Source: Victivallaceae bacterium (GTDB lineage: Bacteria > Verrucomicrobiota > Lentisphaeria > Victivallales > Victivallaceae). Taken from it: a DNA stretch of 16,035 nt. Location of the stretch: positions 1-16,035 of the forward strand of contig JAEDIJ010000042.1 in assembly GCA_016292515.1 (NCBI GenBank). Reading direction: 5' to 3'. Under the pieces are notes generated by a model that saw only the letters and a program-made list of their open reading frames with translations, did no database searches and had not been told where the DNA came from. A program made the translations under genes and the position numbers. Positions 5,558-12,474 of this stretch are shown in pieces (the first letter of the stretch is position 1; every line of letters starts with the position of its first letter).

Positions 5558-7987
5558 TTACAATTCCGGGATCGGCTCCGGATCGACTTCCGAATACTGG
5601 ATTCTGCCGGGGCGGGATTCTCCGGTAAAGAGTTCCCGATCCAGCGCGTAATGGATCTTGTCGCACTTCTGCAATCTGCCGTCGCCGCGGATGCGGCAGT
5701 ACTTGTCGCTGTCGCAGGTGATGACAAAACTTTTGGCGGCAACGAGATAAAGACCGTGGTCGCCCTCGGCGCACACGCGTTTGCCGTCGTTTTGCCGGCT
5801 GACGATGACGACATCCTTTTCGCAGATGATCTTTTCCAGTTCGCGGTCGCCGGAAAGCATCACGCGCGACGGCGCGTAACTCTCGCTGTTGACCAATTCA
5901 AACGGATCGGCGTCGGGGTCGTCCGTCCGGGCGGCGACTTCCTGTTTCGGCTTGCCGACGATGAACATATCCTGACAACTGAGCTTGGTCGCATCGTCGC
6001 GGACGACGACGTTGCCGTGCAGTTCCGTATTGTTGGTGACGACTTCGCTTTTCATATAGTCGGAGAAAAATCGCCGATCCGAGCGTCCGTCGCTGCCGAG
6101 CGCGCCGAACATCGACGACTGATCGCTGCTGTCGCTCGTCGTGCCGACGACGTGACCCTCGGCGACGATGACCGACAATTCCGATTTGCCGGAGTGGAAA
6201 AGCCCGGAAACCTGCTGATTTTTCCTTTTGCCCGTCGTGAAGTACATCGTGAGTTTGTCGCTTTCGAGCATCGATTTCTCGTCGACCGTTTTGACGTGGC
6301 CGATGGCGACGGCGCGGTCGAGTTTCCGACTGCCGGAACTTTCCCCGATGACGCGGTCGGAATCGCCTTTTTTCGCCGGTTGCAGATAAAGTTCCAATTT
6401 GTCGCTGTCGAGCGTGCCGGATTTGTCCTCGACGCGGACGTTGCCGGAGAAAAGGATGTAGTCGCGGTCGCGGAAGTAATCGACGCGGTCGGCGGTGAGC
6501 GAACTTTCCGCTTTGCCGGAAGCGTCGAAGCCGGAGTAGAGCCGGATGCGTTTCGGATTGTCGCCGCGCGCCGCCGAGTCGACGGTGAGCGTGATGACGT
6601 TGGTCAAAAGGTCGTGCACCAGATGATCGGAGAACATCTTTTGCGTCGCCGTGACGGTCTTGCCGGGGGCGGGAAGTTCGTCGTAGACCATGCCGACGAC
6701 CTGATCGTCGCAGACGACTTTCGACAATTTGGACGCCCCCTTGCTGAGCGGGGTCGTTCTGCCTTCTTCCTTGCGCTGGAAATAGAGCGTCATCTTGCTG
6801 CAATCGAGGACGTCTTTGCCGTCGACCATATGGACACTGCCGATGGCGACGGCGCGTTCGATTTTCTGCCCGACGCCACCGCCGATGATGCGGTCGGATT
6901 CCTCTTTGGTCGCCGAGGAGAGAAAAAGTTCCAGTTTTTCGCAGTCGATCGTGCCATTTTTGTCTTTGGCGCGGACGTGCCCCGTAAACAGCACGTAATT
7001 GCGGCTGCGGTAGAATTCGGCGTGATCGGCGGTGAGAGTTCCCTCCTCCTTGCCGGTTTCGGGATCGATCGAGATCAGTTTGATCTGATCCAGAGAACCG
7101 CCTTTTTCCGGCGGGTCGATCGTCAGCGAAATTTTGTTGCGCTCCAAATCGTAATGCAGATGGTCGGCGTAGGCTTTCTGATTTTCGCCGTCCGCCATTT
7201 TGACGTTGCCGTCGGCGAGAATGTAGCGGATGCCCGACTGGGCGCCGCCGATCGTACTGCCGTCATCGGATTTTTTCTCTTTGCTGTCGCCGCGTCCGAG
7301 GAAAATCGTCATGCGTTCGCCGTCGAGCGTCGTATCCTTTTCGCGGACGTGCGCGTCGCCGATGAGCAGGATCTGGTGTTTGCTGTTGTCGATAAGCAAC
7401 GTGTCGCCGGTCGCCGTCATAAAGTTGTATTCCTTGGGGACTTCGGCGCCGTTGCGCAGGATCGTGTTGACGTCGCTGGATGCCGGACGCATCACAACGT
7501 CGATGTCGCTGTTGACCTGGATCGTATGGCGGTTGAAATCGGCGACGAAACCGATCCCGTTGAGATCGATCGTCGGACTGCGGAAATAGACGCGTTCGCC
7601 GCCGTAGCAACGGCGGGTTTTCTGATCGACGTCCCCGCGCCGGGTGGTCATCGCGCCCTCGCTGTAAAAGATGCGGTTTTTCCAGAAAGCGAGGATCTCG
7701 TCGAGCGGCGCGCCCAGTTTGTAGGTTTGCGTTTTCCAGCCGTCGCCGATTTTGTCGACGTCGGCGTCGGGACGGATGATGTCGAGGACGATGCCGTCGC
7801 CGTTGAGGACCGTTCCGTTGCGTTTGCCGTGATCGGCGTAGATGACCATCTGCAATTGACGCCCCTGATAAACGGGGATCTTGGCGTTGGCGAAACTCAA
7901 CCCTTTGAGCGTGTCCAGATTTTCCCCCGCTCCGAAAAGCGTCGGCAGGATCAGCGCGCAGGCGAGAAATGTGAAAAACTTTTTCAT
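5558..7987 (-). CDS. Large periplasmic LptA/OstA-like repeat protein, probable LPS transport component
   Basis: 809 residues with an N-terminal signal peptide (MKKFFTFLACALILPTLFGA), so it should lie in the periplasm. From about residue 195 to 640 it is built of repeating beta-rich units of about 180 residues. For example TADHAEFYRSRNYVLFTGHV (319-338) is matched by TADRVDYFRDRDYILFSGNV (498-517), and both are followed by a LELFL/LELYL strand, a short linker and RAVAIG-V--VD. More divergent units occur at about 195-280 and 650-790. This pattern of short strands with G-V turns is that of LptA/OstA, which carries lipopolysaccharide across the periplasm. E. coli LptA is about 185 residues and works as an oligomer. 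No C-terminal outer-membrane barrel is evident, so it does not look like LptD. Its start overlaps the kdsC stop (ATGA), tying it to Kdo synthesis. Several Cys residues lie near the C-terminus (720-775). Confidence 0.8.
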   Translation of the reverse strand: MKKFFTFLACALILPTLFGAGENLDTLKGLSFANAKIPVYQGRQLQMVIYADHGKRNGTVLNGDGIVLDIIRPDADVDKIGDGWKTQTYKLGAPLDEILAFWKNRIFYSEGAMTTRRGDVDQKTRRCYGGERVYFRSPTIDLNGIGFVADFNRHTIQVNSDIDVVMRPASSDVNTILRNGAEVPKEYNFMTATGDTLLIDNSKHQILLIGDAHVREKDTTLDGERMTIFLGRGDSKEKKSDDGSTIGGAQSGIRYILADGNVKMADGENQKAYADHLHYDLERNKISLTIDPPEKGGSLDQIKLISIDPETGKEEGTLTADHAEFYRSRNYVLFTGHVRAKDKNGTIDCEKLELFLSSATKEESDRIIGGGVGQKIERAVAIGSVHMVDGKDVLDCSKMTLYFQRKEEGRTTPLSKGASKLSKVVCDDQVVGMVYDELPAPGKTVTATQKMFSDHLVHDLLTNVITLTVDSAARGDNPKRIRLYSGFDASGKAESSLTADRVDYFRDRDYILFSGNVRVEDKSGTLDSDKLELYLQPAKKGDSDRVIGESSGSRKLDRAVAIGHVKTVDEKSMLESDKLTMYFTTGKRKNQQVSGLFHSGKSELSVIVAEGHVVGTTSDSSDQSSMFGALGSDGRSDRRFFSDYMKSEVVTNNTELHGNVVVRDDATKLSCQDMFIVGKPKQEVAARTDDPDADPFELVNSESYAPSRVMLSGDRELEKIICEKDVVIVSRQNDGKRVCAEGDHGLYLVAAKSFVITCDSDKYCRIRGDGRLQKCDKIHYALDRELFTGESRPGRIQYSEVDPEPIPEL
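6068..7405 (-). repeat. Tandem ~180-residue protein repeats (OstA-like units)
   Basis: The coded segment of residues 195-640 repeats itself. AYADHLHYDL (272-281), MFSDHLVHDL (451-460) and FFSDYMKSEV (640-649) mark three equivalent points 179 and 189 residues apart. The stretches 280-459 and 459-640 align along most of their length, including the DP/DS-G linker and the two strand pairs. This is internal duplication within one gene, judged by eye from the translation. Confidence 0.75.
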
Positions 7988-8502
7988 CGGCGGTACCGTT
8001 CGAGAAGTTCGTCGAGCTTTCCCTGTCCCGCGAGGAGTTTGTGCATCGCTTCGCAGACGGCGCCGTGACCGCCCGGCGCGGCGGTGCGGAAATCGGCGGC
8101 TTCATCGAGTTCGGGAACGGCGTCGGCGACCGCGACGGCGATGCCGCAGCGGCGCATCACCGGCAGATCGATCACATCGTCGCCGATGTAGAGACATTCT
8201 TCGGCGGTGAGGCGGTACTCTTTGAGAATTTCCTCAAAGGAAGCGAGTTTGTCGATGCAGTCCTCTTTGAGAAACGTGATGCCGAGTTCGCTGGCGCGGC
8301 GCGCGTTGGCGCGGCTTTTTCTGCCGGAAAGCCAGCCGACCTTGATCCCGGCGCGCATCGCGAGTTTCAGCCAATGCCCGTCGCGGTAATGGAAAAATTT
8401 CAGAAAATCCTCCGCGCCGTAACCGACTCTGCCGTCCGTCAGGACGCCGTCGATGTCGCAGATCACGAGTTTGATTTTTTGCCAGTTTTCAGAGGAGATC
8501 AT
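7984..8502 (-). CDS. kdsC: 3-deoxy-D-manno-octulosonate 8-phosphate phosphatase (KdsC)
   Basis: Hydrolyses Kdo-8-phosphate to Kdo, the step between KdsA and KdsB, in the cytoplasm. The 172 residues form a capless HAD phosphatase (C0 type) of normal size; such enzymes work as tetramers. Seen: the nucleophile motif CDIDGVLTDG with Asp16 and Asp18, the WLSGRKS motif (58-64), the FLKEDCIDK lysine region (78-85) and the Mg-binding GDDVIDLPVM (107-116). The C-terminal GGHGAVCEA is the usual KdsC tail that reaches the neighbour's active site. The start at 8502 overlaps the end of kdsA by 14 nt and has GAAGG upstream. Its own stop overlaps the start of the OstA-like gene as ATGA. Confidence 0.96.
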   Translation of the reverse strand: MISSENWQKIKLVICDIDGVLTDGRVGYGAEDFLKFFHYRDGHWLKLAMRAGIKVGWLSGRKSRANARRASELGITFLKEDCIDKLASFEEILKEYRLTAEECLYIGDDVIDLPVMRRCGIAVAVADAVPELDEAADFRTAAPGGHGAVCEAMHKLLAGQGKLDELLERYRR

Positions 8503-9298
8503 AGATGGCCTTCACTTTGCCGATGACCTTTTCGGCGAGGGCGAAATCGAGTGAATTCGGCCCGTCGGAAAACGCCTTGTCGGGATTGGGGTGGACTTCG
8601 CAAAAGAGCGCGTCGATGCCGACCGCCGCCGCCGCGCGGGCGAGCGGCGCGATGAATTCGCGTTTGCCGCCGGAGCAACTGCCGTTGCCGCCGGGCAACT
8701 GCACCGAGTGCGTCGCGTCAAAGACGACGGGGACGCCGAAATTGCGCATCGTGACGAGCGAACGCATATCGACGACGAGATTGTGATAGCCGAAACTGGA
8801 ACCTCTTTCGGTGAGCAGGACTTGGCGGTTGCCCGTCGAACGCACTTTTTCCAGTGCGCCCTCCATATCCTCCGGCGCCATGAACTGCCCTTTTTTGATG
8901 TTGACGGGCAGACCGCTTTTGCCGGAAGCCAGAAGCAGATCGGTCTGGCGGCAGAGAAACGCCGGGATCTGCAACATATCGACGTGGCGCGCGACTTCGG
9001 CGACGTCGCCGCTTTCGTGGACGTCGGTGATGACCGGCACGTTGAATGTGTTTTTCACTTCATCGAGATAGGCGAGCCCCGCTTCCATGCCGGGACCGCG
9101 GCGGCTTGCGCCGCTCGTGCGGTTCGCCTTGTCGTAAGAGGCCTTGAAAACGTAATTGACATCAAGTTTCCGGCAGAGATTGACGAGAAATTCCGCGGCG
9201 GCGAGACAGACGTCGCGGCTTTCCGCCATACAGGGCCCGGCGATGACGGTGAGCCGATCGCCTCCGATCGAGAATTTGCCGACATTAATGGTTTCCAT
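8489..9298 (-). CDS. kdsA: 2-dehydro-3-deoxyphosphooctonate aldolase (Kdo-8-phosphate synthase, KdsA)
   Basis: Condenses phosphoenolpyruvate with D-arabinose 5-phosphate to give Kdo-8-phosphate, the first committed step to Kdo. 269 residues, the normal length. Seen: VIAGPCMAES (18-27), FKASYDKANR (51-60), IPAFLCRQTDLL (111-122), NIKKGQFMAP (133-142), LTERGSSFGYHNLVVD (162-177) and FDATHSVQLPGG (193-204). Cys23, His197, Glu234 and Asp245 match the four metal ligands of the Aquifex-type enzyme, so this should be the metal-dependent class; metal-independent KdsA (E. coli) has Asn in place of the Cys. The start at 9298 is set by GGAG 8 nt upstream and the family N-terminus. It overlaps the end of kdsB by 14 nt and kdsC by 14 nt. 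Confidence 0.96.
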   Translation of the reverse strand: METINVGKFSIGGDRLTVIAGPCMAESRDVCLAAAEFLVNLCRKLDVNYVFKASYDKANRTSGASRRGPGMEAGLAYLDEVKNTFNVPVITDVHESGDVAEVARHVDMLQIPAFLCRQTDLLLASGKSGLPVNIKKGQFMAPEDMEGALEKVRSTGNRQVLLTERGSSFGYHNLVVDMRSLVTMRNFGVPVVFDATHSVQLPGGNGSCSGGKREFIAPLARAAAAVGIDALFCEVHPNPDKAFSDGPNSLDFALAEKVIGKVKAIYDLL

Positions 9299-10025
9299 CG
9301 TTGAACTCCGCAAGTTTTTTCTCCGCCCGCGCGAGGTCGGCGGGGGTATCGACGCCGATGCTTTCCAGATCGGAAACGAGCACGCGGATCGAGAGATTGT
9401 TTTCCAATGCCCGCAACTGCTCCAATTTTTCGGAATTTTCCAGAATTCCGGCGGGCAGTTTGACGAATTTTTCCAGGACGTCGCGCCGATAAGCGTAAAT
9501 TCCCCAGTGCAGATAGACCGGCGCGGCGACGCCGCCCGTGCGGACAAAGGGGATCTCGGCGCGGCTGAAATAGAGCGCGCGACGATCGGCCGTCATCACG
9601 ACTTTGACGTTGTCGGGCGTAAGTTTCCCGCGGACGGCGGGGACGGCGACGGTCGCCATTTCAAAGGAGGCGTCGCTGCGCATCAGGTCGATCAATTCGT
9701 CGATCACGCGGCTCGGCATCAAGGGCTCGTCGCCCTGCACGTTGACGACGAGATCGAATTCCTTATCCAATGTCTGCACCGCTTCGGCGATGCGGTCGGT
9801 GCCGGAGGGATGGTCGCTTCGGGTCATCACGGCGTCGCCGCCGAAGTTTTTTACCGCATCGAAAATGCGTTCGTCGTCGGTCGCGACGAGGATGCGGTCG
9901 GCTTTGGAGGCGCGGGCGCGCTCCCAGACGTGCCGGATCATCGGTTTTCCGGCGAGCATCGCCAGCGGTTTGCCGGGGAAACGGCTGCTCGCGTAACGGG
10001 CGGGGATCACAATGACGCTTTTCAT
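9285..10025 (-). CDS. kdsB: CMP-Kdo synthetase (3-deoxy-manno-octulosonate cytidylyltransferase, KdsB)
   Basis: Activates Kdo with CTP to CMP-Kdo, the donor for WaaA-type Kdo transferase at the inner membrane. 246 residues against about 248 in E. coli. Seen: the nucleotide-binding IPARYASSRFPGKPL (7-21), VATDDERI (48-55), TRSDHPSGTDRIAE (68-81), VNVQGDEPLM (94-103) and ALYFSRAEIPF (150-160), then HWGIYAYRRDVL. Its start overlaps the hldA stop as ATGA (10022-10025) and has GGAGA about 7 nt upstream, so the two are probably co-translated. It directly precedes kdsA, so three steps of the Kdo pathway sit side by side. Only the arabinose-5-phosphate isomerase (KdsD) is missing from the window. Confidence 0.96.
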   Translation of the reverse strand: MKSVIVIPARYASSRFPGKPLAMLAGKPMIRHVWERARASKADRILVATDDERIFDAVKNFGGDAVMTRSDHPSGTDRIAEAVQTLDKEFDLVVNVQGDEPLMPSRVIDELIDLMRSDASFEMATVAVPAVRGKLTPDNVKVVMTADRRALYFSRAEIPFVRTGGVAAPVYLHWGIYAYRRDVLEKFVKLPAGILENSEKLEQLRALENNLSIRVLVSDLESIGVDTPADLARAEKKLAEFNDGNH

Positions 10026-11029
10026 AATTCTTTCTCCAATTCGGCGACGATCTCTTTACGGTATACGGGGGCGGTGCCGACCTTGCCGACGACGATCCCG
10101 GCGGCGCGGTTGGCGAGTTCCGCCGCCTGTTTCGGGGCGGCTCCGGCGCAAAGCGCGAGGGTGTACGTCGCGATGACGGTATCTCCCGCGCCGGAAACGT
10201 CGAAAACTTCCCGCGCCCGGGTCGGGATGACGCTGACCTGATTGTCCGCAAAGAGTGCCATACCCTGCGCGGCGAGCGAGATCAGAAGTTGCTCCGGTGC
10301 CCATTTGTCCGCGAGTTTGCGGGCGGCGATCTGCAGATTTTCGTCCTGCTCCGGCGTGTCGGCGGGGGGCATTTCCGGAATCCCCGCCATCGCGAAAGCC
10401 TCGCCGCGGTTGGGTTTCATCACGGTGATGCCCTGTACGGGGGCGAGCCGTCCCGGTTTCGGGTCGAGCGCGGTGATGATGCCCTCTTTTTTTGCCGCGC
10501 GGGCGATTTCGGAAACGAGTTCCGTCGTGAGCAGACCTTTGGCGTAGTCTTCAAAGATGATCGCGTCGATCTGATGCTCGGAAATCATTTTCAGAAGCGG
10601 CGCCGCGACCGCGTCGCAAATGCTTTGACTGATCGGCGAGGAATCCTCGAAATCGACGCGCAGAAGTTGCTGGTGTCCGGCGAGGACGCGCCGTTTTTCC
10701 GTCGTGCAGCGGTCGGGCGTGGTGACGAGGTGCCGGGTGTCGATGCTGAATTTGTGCATTTCGTCGAGCAACTCTTTGCCCGCCGCGTCGCGACCGATCG
10801 CGCCGAAAGCGATCACCTGACCGCCCAGAGTCGTGACGTTGCGCATCACGTTGGCGGCACCGCCGGGGCAGGCGGTCTGTTGGCGGACGTTGACGATCGG
10901 TACGGGGGCTTCCGGAGAGATCCGCGATGCCTGCCCCCACAGATAGACGTCGAGCATCACGTCGCCCAATACGGCGACGCGGCACTTCGGGAAGCGGTCG
11001 ATCAGATCGAGAAAAAATTTATTTGCCAT
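10022..11029 (-). CDS. hldA: D-glycero-beta-D-manno-heptose-7-phosphate kinase (monofunctional HldA/RfaE1)
   Basis: Phosphorylates heptose-7-phosphate at C1 on the way to ADP-heptose for the LPS inner core. 335 residues of PfkB/ribokinase fold, equal to the kinase half of E. coli HldE; no nucleotidyltransferase domain follows, so a separate HldC would be needed. Seen: GDVMLDVYLWG (22-32), ISPEAPVPIV (37-46), CPGGAANVMRN (54-64), FEDYAKGLL (159-167), LDPKPGR (188-194), MKPNRGEA (204-211) and the ATP/catalytic motif DVSGAGDTVIATY with Asp283 as base. The start at 11029 was chosen over an ATG at 11068 because the conserved core begins soon after it and because the longer form would overlap the upstream gene by 50 nt; as drawn the overlap is 11 nt. 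The ribosome binding site (AAAGGGA) is modest. Confidence 0.93.
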   Translation of the reverse strand: MANKFFLDLIDRFPKCRVAVLGDVMLDVYLWGQASRISPEAPVPIVNVRQQTACPGGAANVMRNVTTLGGQVIAFGAIGRDAAGKELLDEMHKFSIDTRHLVTTPDRCTTEKRRVLAGHQQLLRVDFEDSSPISQSICDAVAAPLLKMISEHQIDAIIFEDYAKGLLTTELVSEIARAAKKEGIITALDPKPGRLAPVQGITVMKPNRGEAFAMAGIPEMPPADTPEQDENLQIAARKLADKWAPEQLLISLAAQGMALFADNQVSVIPTRAREVFDVSGAGDTVIATYTLALCAGAAPKQAAELANRAAGIVVGKVGTAPVYRKEIVAELEKEL

Positions 11030-11510
11030 GATTTTTCCCTTTGCTTTTGGGGATGACGGAATCGACAAATTTTGCCGTCGTCAAAACATTTTCACAGGAG
11101 ATCGACGACTGCCCGCGCTTGCGGGCAATCGCGCCGTACATCGAGCGGACGCGTTTGCGCATTTCCGCGACTTCCTCGTCGGTAAGCTGTTTCTGATGCG
11201 CACGCAGATAATCCGCCGTCTTGTCGAGATCCCATTTGGCGACTTTGAGTTCGGCGGTGTAAAGCGGATTTTTGGAATTTTTGATCCCGGCGGTGACGTT
11301 GTAACGCAATCCGTCGAATTCGGAAAAGAGATTCAAGCGGGCGACCTCGCTTGCCATCGCGTTTTCCCGACCGAGATACCACGGGATGCTGATGGCGAGC
11401 GACACTTCGGCGACGAGGATGAAAAAGAAGGAAAAGAGGGCGAGTCCCTGCACGTAGTCGCGCTTGAATTCCGCCGAAAGTTTCAAGTCGGTATATTTGA
11501 CACGGGCCAT
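11019..11510 (-). CDS. Uncharacterised single-pass membrane protein in the LPS operon
   Basis: I do not recognise this family. 163 residues: a basic cytoplasmic N-terminus (MARVKYTDLKLSAEFKRDYV), one hydrophobic helix at about 22-45 (LALFSFFFILVAEVSLAISI), then a hydrophilic tail of about 115 residues, rich in charged helix-forming residues, with a basic C-terminus (KSKGKNHGK). By the positive-inside rule the tail would lie in the periplasm, though the basic C-terminus leaves this open. It sits 3 nt after the HAD phosphatase gene and overlaps hldA by 11 nt, so it is certainly read with the heptose/Kdo genes. A single N-terminal helix plus a periplasmic part recalls LptC in outline, but I see no LptC-like beta repeats and the tail looks helical, so I do not assign it. 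Confidence 0.75.
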   Translation of the reverse strand: MARVKYTDLKLSAEFKRDYVQGLALFSFFFILVAEVSLAISIPWYLGRENAMASEVARLNLFSEFDGLRYNVTAGIKNSKNPLYTAELKVAKWDLDKTADYLRAHQKQLTDEEVAEMRKRVRSMYGAIARKRGQSSISCENVLTTAKFVDSVIPKSKGKNHGK

Positions 11511-11513
11511 AGT

Positions 11514-12170
11514 TTACTTCTCCCAATCAAGGATTTCCAGATTGTTTTCGCCCGCCGCCCGCGCCAACGCGGGGGAGGGATTGACCGCGAAGCCTTGTCC
11601 CGCGGCTTTCAACAACGGCAGATCGTTGATACTGTCGCCGTAGGCGCGGCACTCGGCAAGCGTGCAAAGTTCTTTATCGGCGATCTCCCGCGCGGCGATG
11701 ACTTTATTTTCCCCGCAGGGATAAAGCCCCGTCACGTTGCCGGTGACGATGCCGTCGGCGACTTCGATCTCCGCGCCGAAAAGATTTCCGATGCCGAAAA
11801 AATCGGCGACGGGCTGTGCCAGAAAACGGCAGGTCGAAGTGAGAAGCCACAACTTCAATCCCGCTTCGCGGCAACGCTCGACTTCTTTCTTTGCCCCGGC
11901 GCGGCAGAAAGGCAGAACTTCCGCCGTGAAATGCTCGCGGCAGAGCGACTCCACTTCCGCTGCTTTTTTGCCGATGAATTCCCGCCACTGGAAGCGGAGA
12001 AATTCCGCGACGTCGAGCGTCCCCGCATCGTACGCCGCCATAAAGCGGTCCGCTTCGGCGAGCGCGTCCTCATTTGCAAGATGACGGTTGACGGCGAAAC
12101 GCTTCCAAGTATAATCGCAATCCACGCTCAAAAGCGTGTGATCCATATCGAAAATGGCGACTTTTTGCAT
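11514..12170 (-). CDS. HAD-IB family phosphatase (SerB-like)
   Basis: A cytoplasmic haloacid-dehalogenase-type phosphohydrolase of 218 residues. Seen: motif I FDMDHTLL with nucleophile Asp8 and Asp10, a helical cap (about 15-90), motif II LLTSTCR (109-115), motif III Lys156 in GENKV, and motif IV AYGDSINDLPLL with Asp179. The order and cap type match subfamily IB, which includes phosphoserine phosphatase and several lipid- or sugar-phosphate phosphatases; the substrate cannot be read from sequence. As first gene of the LPS operon a role in envelope precursor metabolism is possible (inference). It follows the promoter at 12191-12220 with a very short leader, and GAGGGA lies 3-4 nt before the ATG. 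The next gene begins 3 nt after its stop. Confidence 0.88.
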   Translation of the reverse strand: MQKVAIFDMDHTLLSVDCDYTWKRFAVNRHLANEDALAEADRFMAAYDAGTLDVAEFLRFQWREFIGKKAAEVESLCREHFTAEVLPFCRAGAKKEVERCREAGLKLWLLTSTCRFLAQPVADFFGIGNLFGAEIEVADGIVTGNVTGLYPCGENKVIAAREIADKELCTLAECRAYGDSINDLPLLKAAGQGFAVNPSPALARAAGENNLEILDWEK

Positions 12171-12190
12171 AAATCCCTCTGTTTATATAT

Positions 12191-12220
12191 AATATACCCC
12201 TTATATCCTCTGATTGTCAA
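12191..12220 (-). promoter_or_regulatory. Sigma70-type promoter of the envelope operon
   Basis: On the minus strand TTGACA (12220-12215), an 18-bp spacer and TATATT (12196-12191) lie directly before the HAD gene; start of transcription is expected near 12184, giving a leader of about 14 nt. The -10 lies in a long TATATTATATATA stretch. No comparable promoter is seen before the later genes, which supports one transcript through hldA, the kds genes, ddh and xseB. The inverted-repeat element ends only about 20 bp upstream. Confidence 0.75.
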
Positions 12221-12240
12221 GAAGGGATTGGGGAGTTTTG

Positions 12241-12474
12241 AGTTTTAAGTTATAAGTTTTAAGTGCTTGGCAGGGAGCTTTTCGGCTCCCTGCCCCTCCG
12301 ACAGCGCAAACGCATCGCGTTTGCTTAAAAAAAGCGATCGGCAGTACGCATTGACCAAACAAATCGCGTACTGCCGTTTTGTATCGCTCTGTAAGCCGGC
12401 ACGATGTGCCGACGCAATCAGGGGTACGGGGGCATAGCCCCCGACCAAGCACTTAAAACTTATAACTTTAAACT
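12241..12474 (-). repeat. 234-bp inverted-ended repeat element, copy 1 (complete)
   Basis: The ends at 12241-12270 and 12445-12474 are inverted repeats matching at 29 of 30 positions, both ending in AAGTGCTTGG towards the inside. The ends consist of 7-bp units of the form AGTTNTA; one more unit (AGTTTTG) lies outside at 12234-12240. Between them are five hairpins: 12269-12294 (10-bp stem), 12306-12324 (8-bp), 12333-12388 (10-bp plus outer 6-bp stem), 12397-12411 (6-bp) and 12427-12443 (7-bp). No open frame codes for a transposase and no target-site duplication is obvious. A second copy begins at 15875. Read on the minus strand it starts right at the stop codon of the lipoprotein gene. It looks like a MITE-like or structured 3'-end repeat. 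Confidence 0.85.
12327..12388 (-). terminator. Intrinsic terminator inside repeat element copy 1
   Basis: On the minus strand AGCGAT (12388-12383) and GGCAGTACGC (12375-12366) pair with GCGTACTGCC (12349-12340) and ATCGCT (12338-12333) around a 16-nt loop, followed at once by a run of seven T's (12333-12327, the first shared with the stem). This is the standard shape of a rho-independent terminator and lies about 90 nt after the lipoprotein stop, so it should end the prepilin-hisB-lipoprotein transcript before the envelope operon's promoter. Confidence 0.75.

Noticed and set aside
4245..5651. 468-codon open frame on the plus strand
   Set aside because: Antisense shadow of xseB and ddh.
5517..5774. 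N-terminal extension of ddh to 5774
   Set aside because: The extra 86 residues are Arg-rich, overlap the end of the OstA-like gene and precede the Rossmann motif that normally begins at the start; a strong GGAG supports 5516.
5558..7987. OstA-like protein as LptD
   Set aside because: The length is similar to LptD, but the repeats run through most of the protein and the C-terminus lacks the long run of aromatic-ended strands expected of a barrel.
5534..8068. 844-codon open frame on the plus strand
   Set aside because: It runs antisense through ddh, the OstA-like gene and kdsC, whose own translations show clear families. Its product is a low-complexity Val/Asp/Phe/Arg pattern that comes from mirrored codon use.
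9299..9547. Upstream extension of kdsA to 9547
   Set aside because: It would overlap kdsB by more than 250 nt; the KdsA family N-terminus and a GGAG site fit 9298.
12241..12474. Element as an insertion sequence or CRISPR array
   Set aside because: No transposase frame and no target duplication seen, and the repeats are inverted hairpins rather than evenly spaced direct repeats with unique spacers.
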